From the NCBI RefSeq assembly GCF_900106525.1, contig NZ_FNOG01000014.1, positions 30,908 to 94,907 of the forward strand: a stretch of 64,000 bases of DNA, given 5' to 3'. Under the pieces are notes generated by a model. That model did no database searches. It saw nothing but the letters and a program-made list of their open reading frames with translations, and was not told where the DNA came from. Positions 49,541 through 57,079 of the stretch are shown here, piece after piece (positions within the stretch are counted from its first letter, which is position 1; each line of letters begins with the position of its first letter). Source of the DNA: Lysobacter enzymogenes (lineage in GTDB: Bacteria; Pseudomonadota; Gammaproteobacteria; Xanthomonadales; Xanthomonadaceae). The translations under genes were made by a program, and so were the position numbers.

Positions 49541-51820
49541 TCAAGGCATCTTCAACACCAGATCGGTCGTATCGTTCGGCGCCCAGTTCACGCTCTTGTT
49601 GGTGCCGTTCTCGAGCAGATAACTGGCCTTGTACTCGTAGCGCATGCGCGCCGGGTCCAGATAGTCGTATTCGAACTCGCCGCTGGCCTGGGCGTTGTCG
49701 AAGTCGAAGTCCTCGGCGAACGACAGGCCGCCGGCGAAGTCCTCGAAGCGCAGCGAGACCTTGACCCGGCGCATCTTGCGCTTGGCGAAGTCCAAAGGCG
49801 GCTTGACGGTGACGATGCGCCTTCCCTTCATGCCGGCCTTGAGCATGATTCGATTGCTGTTGGTCACCGACTCGGGAATCTCTTCCACGTCGCGCCCGTC
49901 CTTGTAGAGGATGCTGACGCTGTAATAGACGCCCTTGACCTCGGGATTGCGCAGGTCCACCGCGAACACCTGCGAGGCCGCGCCCTCCTGGAACGACATC
50001 TGCATCTCTTCCAGGACGTTGTTGGCCTTGTCGCTGTAGCGCAGGTCGACGAACACTTCCTGCACGTCGTTCCAGTTGAAGTTCGGAACCACCTGCACCA
50101 CGCGCCGGGTCGGGAACGGGTTGCGCACGCTGACCTGCGGCTCGTCCAGCGGCGCCCAGTCGCGCACGGTGTCGCCGCCGCTCAGGCCGTGATAGACGAT
50201 GCGCACCTCATAGCCGGTCTTGCTGGCGTCCATCACGAACATCTTCCACGCGCCGGACGGCGAATCCTTGGTCAGGCGCACCAGATCGTTCTGGTTGATC
50301 TTGTTGGCCGGGTCGCGATAACGCAGGAACACGTCGACCGAGCTGTAGCGCTCCCACGGGAAATTCTCGGCCAGCACCGGCACGGTGTTGATCGCGTACA
50401 GGTCGCGCGGAATGATCTCGATGTTCTCCACATCGAAACTCTGCGGCTTGGACTTGAGCTTGGTCGGCCGCTCGGCCGCGTCCACGCCCTTGAAGCTGAC
50501 CTCGTACTCGACCTGCACGTCGCGCTTCATCTGGCCCTTGTCGAGCTGGCTCAGCCATTCGAAGCTGGCATCGCCCTGGCTCGCGCCGAGCAGCGCGTTC
50601 TGCGCCTTGTCGCCGTAGCGCACCCGCACGTTGATGCTGCCGATGTCGTCGGCGGCCAGGTCCGCGCGCGAGATCACCTTGACCCGGCGCTTCTTGAAGA
50701 AATCGTTGTCCAGGCTGATCTGCTTGACCAGCCGGTCGCGCGGCACGCCGCCCTCGCGGATGGTCTTGAACAGCGCCGCCAGGTGGCCCTGCGGATAGAT
50801 CGAACGCTTGACCGCGACGCGCTCGGAGAAGTTGACGTTGAGCTTCTTCTTGTCGACGCGCTTGTAGTCCATGCGCTTGTAGCTGAAGCTCGGCAGCAGC
50901 GCGCCGATCGGCCCGCCGGCGGCCATCGCCGCCGAACGCGAGGCGAACTTGCCCAGCGCGTCCAGGCCGGCTTCGAAATCGGACTTCTTCTCCGGCGTCC
51001 ACGGCGGCAGGCTGGGCTGGAAGAACGCATCGGTGACCATGTTGCGCACCTGCGCCAGGGCGGCGTCGCGGCGGTCGATGATGCCCTTGGTGTCCTCGCT
51101 CTCGGCGACGAAGGTGTCCGACTCCAGCACGATCGCCCGGCTCTCCACCAGCTCGTCCACCGCCTTGCCGATCTCGGTGGAGAAGAAGATGTTGCCGCCG
51201 GAGAAGCTCTCGTCCATGTGCTTTTGCACCCGGTCCCAATCGATCTTCAGATTGATGTTGTAGGCCGGGCGCAGGCCGAGGAAGTCCAGCGAATAGATCA
51301 CCGCCACCGGCAGGATCTCGCCGCCCAGGCACTGCTCCATCACGGTGTAGCCGTCCTGGTCCAGGCGCACCGAGAACGCGGCCTGGTTGGCGCCGTACAG
51401 CGCCGGTTTGGCCGACTGGTCGATCTTGAGCACGAACTGCGGCCCCGCGCCCGGCGTCGGCGCGGTGTCGCCGGTGGCCTTGCCGAGCATCATCAGCTTG
51501 ACCGCGCCGTCTTCCAGCGGCACCGGCGCGATCCGCGGCTTGTTGCGCAGGTTTTCGCTGTTGGCGATCTCGCGCGCCAGGTCGTCGATCTGCTTCTGGC
51601 TGGCACCGAGATTGCAGTCGAAGTTGAGGAAGCCGCCGGTGCCGGCGTCGCCGCGGAAGCCGATCAGCAGGAACTGCGGAACGTCCAGGCCCAGCGCGTT
51701 GTCGCGCACCGTGGTCAGGTGCGGGTTGAGCGGCATGTAGTACCACTGCTCGGGATCGGCGTGGTCGGGGAAGACCGAGATGCCGTTGATCTCGCGGCTG
51801 CGGCTGTCGAGGAGAAGCAT
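49541..51820 (-). CDS. Large beta-rich cluster protein (signature plus repeated modules)
   Basis: A 759-residue protein with strong ribosome-binding site GGAAGGAG before the ATG. Residues 1-~330 hold the signature VFPDHADPEQWYYMPLNP, then GTGGFLNFDCNL, IAPVPLEDGAVKLMML, QAAFSVRLDQDGYTVMEQCL and VAVIYSLDFLGLRPAYN. From ~450 to the end three to four beta-rich modules of about 90 residues follow, each with a pattern like VDVFLRYRD, VFVDLRYSD or VKVSLRFED, and later (Y)x(Y)xxxDG-like turns. The C-terminus ends in DTTDLVLKMP. No signal peptide and no transmembrane segment were seen. It is homologous in layout to the 51900-54056 protein. Function unknown. Confidence 0.8.
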   Translation of the reverse strand: MLLLDSRSREINGISVFPDHADPEQWYYMPLNPHLTTVRDNALGLDVPQFLLIGFRGDAGTGGFLNFDCNLGASQKQIDDLAREIANSENLRNKPRIAPVPLEDGAVKLMMLGKATGDTAPTPGAGPQFVLKIDQSAKPALYGANQAAFSVRLDQDGYTVMEQCLGGEILPVAVIYSLDFLGLRPAYNINLKIDWDRVQKHMDESFSGGNIFFSTEIGKAVDELVESRAIVLESDTFVAESEDTKGIIDRRDAALAQVRNMVTDAFFQPSLPPWTPEKKSDFEAGLDALGKFASRSAAMAAGGPIGALLPSFSYKRMDYKRVDKKKLNVNFSERVAVKRSIYPQGHLAALFKTIREGGVPRDRLVKQISLDNDFFKKRRVKVISRADLAADDIGSINVRVRYGDKAQNALLGASQGDASFEWLSQLDKGQMKRDVQVEYEVSFKGVDAAERPTKLKSKPQSFDVENIEIIPRDLYAINTVPVLAENFPWERYSSVDVFLRYRDPANKINQNDLVRLTKDSPSGAWKMFVMDASKTGYEVRIVYHGLSGGDTVRDWAPLDEPQVSVRNPFPTRRVVQVVPNFNWNDVQEVFVDLRYSDKANNVLEEMQMSFQEGAASQVFAVDLRNPEVKGVYYSVSILYKDGRDVEEIPESVTNSNRIMLKAGMKGRRIVTVKPPLDFAKRKMRRVKVSLRFEDFAGGLSFAEDFDFDNAQASGEFEYDYLDPARMRYEYKASYLLENGTNKSVNWAPNDTTDLVLKMP

Positions 51821-51899
51821 GATCGGACTCCTTCCGAATCAGGCGAAAAGAAGAGCCGGCGCGCGGCGGCGGGGCCGCGCGCGCCGGGTCGCGGCGGGC

Positions 51900-54056
51900 T
51901 CAGGCGGCCGGCAGTTCCAGGAACAAGGTCATGTCGTCCTTGGTCTGCGGGCCGACCACCTTGCGGCTGCCGTCGGTGAGGAAGTAGGTGACGGTGGCCT
52001 TGTAGTCCGGCGCTTCGCCGTCGGTCAGCGGCAGCTTCCAGCTCTTCTCCTCGTCGCCGGGCTTGAAGCGCAGGTCGATGCGCTTGGTCCCGTGCGCCAG
52101 CGACACGCTGACGAGTTTCAGCTCGTCCCAATTCAACAAGTCCGGAACCACCGAGACCTCGAGCTGGTCGAGCTTCTTGCCGACCAGGATGGTCGAGCGC
52201 GTGGCGACCTTCTCGGCCTCTTCCTTGCTGGTGCCGTCGGCGAACAGCGTGGTCACCGAGTACTTCACCTCGCCCAGGGTCTCGTCCACCACCGGGAAGG
52301 TCCAGTCGAACGAGGTCATCTCGCTGGACAAGGTGACGATGGTCTTCTGGTTGTACTTGTTGGCCGTATCGCTGTAGCTGGCATCGACGGTGATCGAGGC
52401 GATCTCCTCCGACAGGTTGCCGGCGGCGCGGAAGCTGACGGTCTTGGTCGAGGAGAACGGGTCGTCGACGTACAGCTCCTTGGCCTGCTGCTTGTCGGTC
52501 TTCTTGATCTGGCGGCCGTCGGCGAGCGTGTACAGGAACTCCAGGTCGATGTCTTCGGTGCGCGGCTTGCCGATGATCTTGCGCAGCTGGAAGGTCGGCG
52601 TGTCCTTGGTCATGTTGAACTTGGCTTCGACCGGCTGCTTGCCGTGCTTGTAGCGCACCGTGATCTGGGTGCGCGGCACCTGGGCGAAGTCGAGATCGCC
52701 CGGGCCGATGTCCAGCGCCAGCACGCCGAGGTCGTCGACGTTGATGGTCAGGTTGGTATCGTCGGTCTTGATCTCCTCCGACACCTGCTTGAACGTCGCG
52801 CCCTTGTAGTTCACCGTCACCTGGTAGGTGAAGTCGCGCTTGCCCTCATGCACGAACGCCTCGAACTTGGCGACGTCGTCGGGTTTAGTGAACACGAACT
52901 CCTGGACCTTCTTGTTCGGCCCGTACGGATAGCGGATCTTGACCTCGACGCTGTGGATCGGCAGGTTGGCGAAGTCGGCGTTGACCCGCATCACCACCTG
53001 CACGGTCTTGAGGAACTCGTCCAGGTTGATCTTGGAATAGTAGTCCTCCCACTTCAGCGGCTTGTTCTTGTCGTCCTTGAGCGAGGTGATCGTCGGCAGC
53101 ATGCCCTGCGGGTTGCGGTTGACGATGACCGCCTTGGCCTCGCTCCACTCCACCCGCACGTTGGCGATCTGCGACTTGTTGATGGTGCGGCGGATGTCCT
53201 CGATGCCCGAGCCTTCGCGCAGTTCCTTGGTGTTGGGATCGACTTCGGCGATCTCCTTGAGCATGTTTCGCTGGACCGCCGCTTCGAGCTGCTTGTTGAT
53301 GATCGCGCGGATGTCCGACTCGAGCTTGGCGTTGTCCTCGGCGCTGATGTTGGGCGCCTGCACGAACTCGAAGTGGGTCTTGGTGACGTCGTTCTTGTAG
53401 CGGCTGGAGTTGACGACTTCGGTGTAGCTGTCCTCGCTCCAGAAGTTGTCCTCGGTGTTGATGTCCTGGAAGAAGCTGTAGAACTCCGAAGCGTTCCAGG
53501 TGCCCCAGGCCTTCATTTCCGGCAGGCGCATGTAGCAGTTCATCTTGTAGACCACCTGCACAGCCGAAGCCGAACCGGTGCTCAGGGTCTCCTTGAAGAT
53601 CGCCGTGCCCAGCTCGGACAGTTCGACCATGAAGGACGCGATGTTCTTGCCGTAGATCGAGGGCTTGCCGGCGCCGCGGATCTTCTCCACCAGCGCGCCG
53701 CCCTCGCTGAGCAGCAGCTCGACGGTGCCGTCGGTCCACACCACCGGCGCGATCGCGACCTTGGGCGCGGTCTTACCCTTGTACTTGTCGGCCAGCTTCT
53801 TCTGCAGCTCGTCGGTGATCTTCTTCTGCACGTCGGCCGGCACCGACAGCTCGGTGTCGAAGGCGATGAAGCCGCCGAACTTCTTGCCGCCGTCCTCGCG
53901 GATCTGGCCGTATTCGACGAAGCGCATGGCCAGGCCGCCGCTGGCCATCTTCGCGAAGGTCGGCGCGTTGGGCATGATGTAGTAGGTGAAATCGTTGGCG
54001 TCGTCGCCGTACACCACGTGGTCGAACAAAGTGTCGACATTGTCGATCTTAAGCAT
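51900..54056 (-). CDS. Large beta-rich cluster protein (signature plus repeated modules)
   Basis: A 718-residue protein starting MLKIDNVDTLFDHVVYGDDA. The signature reads YGDDANDFTYYIMPNAP, followed by FGGFIAFDTELSVP, WTDGTVELLL, KPSIYGKNIASFMVELSELG and VQVVYKMNCYMRLP. The second half has about four similar modules: VEVKIRYPYG, ITVRYKHGKQP, ITVDASYSDTA and VSVSLAHGTKR each open one. ATVTYFLTDGSRKVVG and MTLFLELPAA close the protein. AAGGAGC stands before the ATG. Codon use is slightly less GC-rich and Lys is more common than in neighbours. No signal peptide, no known family; function unknown. It heads the second group of the cluster. Confidence 0.8.
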   Translation of the reverse strand: MLKIDNVDTLFDHVVYGDDANDFTYYIMPNAPTFAKMASGGLAMRFVEYGQIREDGGKKFGGFIAFDTELSVPADVQKKITDELQKKLADKYKGKTAPKVAIAPVVWTDGTVELLLSEGGALVEKIRGAGKPSIYGKNIASFMVELSELGTAIFKETLSTGSASAVQVVYKMNCYMRLPEMKAWGTWNASEFYSFFQDINTEDNFWSEDSYTEVVNSSRYKNDVTKTHFEFVQAPNISAEDNAKLESDIRAIINKQLEAAVQRNMLKEIAEVDPNTKELREGSGIEDIRRTINKSQIANVRVEWSEAKAVIVNRNPQGMLPTITSLKDDKNKPLKWEDYYSKINLDEFLKTVQVVMRVNADFANLPIHSVEVKIRYPYGPNKKVQEFVFTKPDDVAKFEAFVHEGKRDFTYQVTVNYKGATFKQVSEEIKTDDTNLTINVDDLGVLALDIGPGDLDFAQVPRTQITVRYKHGKQPVEAKFNMTKDTPTFQLRKIIGKPRTEDIDLEFLYTLADGRQIKKTDKQQAKELYVDDPFSSTKTVSFRAAGNLSEEIASITVDASYSDTANKYNQKTIVTLSSEMTSFDWTFPVVDETLGEVKYSVTTLFADGTSKEEAEKVATRSTILVGKKLDQLEVSVVPDLLNWDELKLVSVSLAHGTKRIDLRFKPGDEEKSWKLPLTDGEAPDYKATVTYFLTDGSRKVVGPQTKDDMTLFLELPAA

Positions 54057-54534
54057 GGACTTGCTCCTTATCCAATGGTCCTGAAGCGTTGCGTTCCCTG
54101 GCGCGCCTTCCGTTGCGCCGCGTCGGTGTCGTGTCGGTCCTGGTCCGCTTGCGCCGCCACGACGCGGGCGAAGCGCGATTCGCGTTTGCCGCGCGATGCG
54201 ATGGCGGCTCGATTCTTCCAACGCCGATCACAGTTCTCGCCGGACACACAAAAAAACAGGTTTTCCCGGAGGTTTTCGCGGTTTTTTCGGACGCGAATCC
54301 TCTCGCCGGCGCGCCCTCGCGACGGCGCGCCGCTTCTTTGGGACGAACTAATCCGGCGCGCGCCGAAAGCCGCCGGCCGCGTGTCGGGTCGTTCGTTGAT
54401 GTCGCGGCCGATGCCGCCGGCGCACGTTCGCGCCGCTGGGATCCGCGACGCGGCTGCGTCGGCGTTCGCTCAGCCGATCCGCAGTCGCGCCGCGATCCAA
54501 TACCTGCTTCCGCCGCGTCATGCGACGGATCGCT
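54057..54534. promoter_or_regulatory. Gap inside the cluster, probable promoter of the second group
   Basis: 478 bp without a convincing gene. The stretch 54248-54290 is AT-richer with A and T runs (CACAAAAAAACAGG, TTTTCCCGG, GGTTTTTTCGG). On the minus strand this is about 200 bp before the 54056 start and is the best place for a promoter serving the five genes from 54056 to 44120. No exact hexamers are convincing. Confidence 0.45.
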
Positions 54535-55239
54535 TCATGGCTTGGGCAGCCCCCAATCCGCGGCGTCGCCCGAATACGACCGCGCGCGCGGCTCGCCGCC
54601 GCCGCTGTCGGTTTCGATCTTCTCGCCGTAACGCAGCTGCGCGCGCAGGCCCGCTTCGCCCTGCGCGTCGCGCAGCGCCGTCTCCACGCTCAGCGACTGC
54701 TCGCTCTGCGCGCTGCTCGCCCGCCGCACCGCTGGCGCATCGAGGGTTTCGTATCTCAGCTCCAGCCAGCCGCGCTCGCCGCCGAGCGCCTTGCGCACCT
54801 TGGCCGCCTGCTCGGCGCTGAGCATCAGATTGAACGCGGCGTGGTACGGCGGCGCGCCCGACGACTGGGTCTTGGCCAGTTCCTCGAAACCGCCGGCGCC
54901 GTCGCCGAGCATCAGCCGCACCGTACCCACCTGCACCGGTTCGGGCGACAGGCTCAGCTGCGCCGGCGGCAGTTGCGCGCGCGCGGCCAGATCGGCGCGC
55001 ACCGCATCCAGCGTCGCCGCCGGCACGCCCCAGCTCGCGGTCAGCGCGAGCATGGTCACCGGGCCGGCGGCGATCAGGCTGAACTGCGCGCGGCCATCGC
55101 CGCCGCGCGCCAGCCCCGGCGCGCGCGGGCGATAGCGCCAAGCGCCGTCCGCGTCGCGCGCGACCAGCACGCCTTGCACCTCTTCATAGCCGTCGTCGCC
55201 GGCAGCGACACCGGCACGACCGTCCTTGTCCGCATTCAT
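54535..55239 (-). CDS. Short cluster protein with only the signature-type domain
   Basis: A 234-residue protein. The ATG at 55239 has GGGGAGAA nine bases upstream (MNADKDGRAG); an ATG at 55266 is in frame. It resembles the N-terminal region of the larger proteins: DADGAWRYRPRAPG, LSPEPVQVGTVRLML, and AAFNLMLSAEQAAKVRKAL, aligning to QAAFSVRLDQDGYTVMEQ in the 49541 gene. The repeated C-terminal modules are missing. This makes it the minimal form of the family. Function unknown; predicted soluble. Confidence 0.72.
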   Translation of the reverse strand: MNADKDGRAGVAAGDDGYEEVQGVLVARDADGAWRYRPRAPGLARGGDGRAQFSLIAAGPVTMLALTASWGVPAATLDAVRADLAARAQLPPAQLSLSPEPVQVGTVRLMLGDGAGGFEELAKTQSSGAPPYHAAFNLMLSAEQAAKVRKALGGERGWLELRYETLDAPAVRRASSAQSEQSLSVETALRDAQGEAGLRAQLRYGEKIETDSGGGEPRARSYSGDAADWGLPKP

Positions 55240-55272
55240 GCGTTCGTTCTCCCCAGTTGCATCCACTAAAAC

Positions 55273-57078
55273 TCAGTGCGTCGTCGCCGCCAGCGCGGCA
55301 TCGCTGCTGCGCAGCCGCAGCGGCGCGTCGGGCTGCAGCACCGGCGACCACGGCGCCTGCGCATGCCAGCGCCAGCGGTAGCCGCCGCGGAACGGCGACA
55401 GCGCCAGCCAGCCGAAACTCTGCTGCGGCCGCGTGCGCAGGAAACTCACGCGCTTGCGCCGGGCCGGATCGTCGATGCCGTCCTCCGGCGCGATCTCGAT
55501 CGCGCATTGGCGCGCGTCGTCGTCGAATTCGCAGCTCAGCGCCAACTCGCGCGAGCCGCTGCCTTCGAAGCTGAAAGCGTCCAGGCGCAGACTGTCGGCG
55601 GCCAGCGGCGTCATCGCCCGCTGCACGCCGTCGCGACGGGCGCGCGCGACCGCGCGGATCGCCGCATCGTCGACATCGAACGGCACCGCGAAGGCCAGCT
55701 CCGGCCGCGCCACGTCGAGCGTCGCGCGCGCGCTCCACGGCTTGCCCTTGCGCGTGCCGAAGCATTCGACCTCAATGTCGGCCTCGCCCAGGAACGCCGG
55801 TTCGGCCTCCACCGGCAGCCAGCGCAGGCCGAAATCGTCGATGCCGACCAACAGGTGTTCGCGCTCGCCGCTGCGCAGCGGGCCCTTCAAGGTTTCCGCG
55901 CGGCCGTCGCTGAGCAGCACCGCGTTGGCCTGCCATTGGTAAGCCAGCGGTTCGCTCGGCGACAGGCGCAGATCCAGCGACACCGGCTTGTCCGACGAGG
56001 CCAGCGGCGCGGTCGCCTTGAGCGTGAACATGCGCGCCGGCGGCTTGGCCGGCACCTGCACGTCCACTTGCGCCGCGACCAGCCCGACCCGGCGCGGCGG
56101 CAGATTGGCGCGCACGCTGAGGCTGCGCCAGCCGCTGGCCAGTGCGCGCACGTCGAAGCGGCGCACCACGCGGTCGTGCAGTTCGCCGGCCGGCAGCGTG
56201 CGCAGCGGGCCGAGCGGATCGGCCTCCAGCGTCAGCAGCCGCGGCGCCAGCAAGGCGTCGGCCAGATTCCATTGCACCCGGCCCGCGGCCATCGCCGCCG
56301 GATCGAACGCCAGGCGCACGCCGACCGGCGCATCCGCCGGCGACGGCCGCGGCGCGGCGAAGCGCGCGGCGATGCGGTCGAGCACGGCGTCGGCGAGGGT
56401 TTCCCTGGCGATCTCGGCCGAATTTTCGGACAGGCCCAGGCCGAGCAGATGCGGCGCATCGATCAGGCGCTGGCGCAGCAGCGCCGCGTCGATCTGGTCG
56501 CCGCCGCCGGCCAGCGCGCGCACCGCGGCGAGCAGGTTGGCCGGATCGAAGCTCAAGCTCAGCGGTACGCGCTCGGCCACGCCGCGCACGCGCAGCCAGG
56601 CGCTCGCGCCGACCGCGAGCAAGCCGCGCTGCAAGGCGGCGACGAACAAGTCGGTGCCGGCGCTGTCCAGGCGCACGGCGAGGTTCAGCGCGCCCAGGCT
56701 GGCGGCGTCCAACGCCAGCAGTTCGCCCAGCGCCGGCGGCAGGTCCAGCGCCTGCACCGCGTTGAGCCGCAGCCAGCCGCCGTCGACCGGCATCGGCGCC
56801 AGCTGCGCGCGCGCGCCCAGATCGAACGCGGCCTGGCGCGCCGCATCCAGGCCGAAATCGGCGGCGAAGGCCAGCGACAGAATCGAATAGCGCGCCAGCG
56901 CGTCGCCGCGGTCCTGCTGGACGATATCCAGGCGCAACGGCGCTTCGCCGTCGCCGCGGCTGGCCGCCAGCGCCTGCGGCGGTAGCAGGAAACGGCCGGG
57001 CTGGTCGTAGGCGGCATACGCGCGGCGTTGCGCGATGGCCAAGGGCGAACGCCAATCGGGGCGGGCGGCGAAGGACAT
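55273..57078 (-). CDS. Cluster protein of 601 residues, divergent family member
   Basis: The start MSFAARPDWRSPLAI lies one base after the preceding stop. Residues ~20-120 hold a degenerate signature, AYDQPGRFLLPPQALA, then PMPVDGGWLRLNAVQAL. The middle (NLAVRLDSAGTDLFVAAL) and later beta-rich segments (VSLDLRLSPSEPLAYQWQ, ANAVLLSDGRAETLKG) match the modules of the other proteins. The tail (GGYRWRWHAQAPWSPVL) is Trp/Arg-rich. Ala and Arg content is high, yet the frame is long and consistent, and it fits the operon. No signal peptide or membrane segment. Function unknown. Confidence 0.72.
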   Translation of the reverse strand: MSFAARPDWRSPLAIAQRRAYAAYDQPGRFLLPPQALAASRGDGEAPLRLDIVQQDRGDALARYSILSLAFAADFGLDAARQAAFDLGARAQLAPMPVDGGWLRLNAVQALDLPPALGELLALDAASLGALNLAVRLDSAGTDLFVAALQRGLLAVGASAWLRVRGVAERVPLSLSFDPANLLAAVRALAGGGDQIDAALLRQRLIDAPHLLGLGLSENSAEIARETLADAVLDRIAARFAAPRPSPADAPVGVRLAFDPAAMAAGRVQWNLADALLAPRLLTLEADPLGPLRTLPAGELHDRVVRRFDVRALASGWRSLSVRANLPPRRVGLVAAQVDVQVPAKPPARMFTLKATAPLASSDKPVSLDLRLSPSEPLAYQWQANAVLLSDGRAETLKGPLRSGEREHLLVGIDDFGLRWLPVEAEPAFLGEADIEVECFGTRKGKPWSARATLDVARPELAFAVPFDVDDAAIRAVARARRDGVQRAMTPLAADSLRLDAFSFEGSGSRELALSCEFDDDARQCAIEIAPEDGIDDPARRKRVSFLRTRPQQSFGWLALSPFRGGYRWRWHAQAPWSPVLQPDAPLRLRSSDAALAATTH

Positions 57079-57079
57079 G

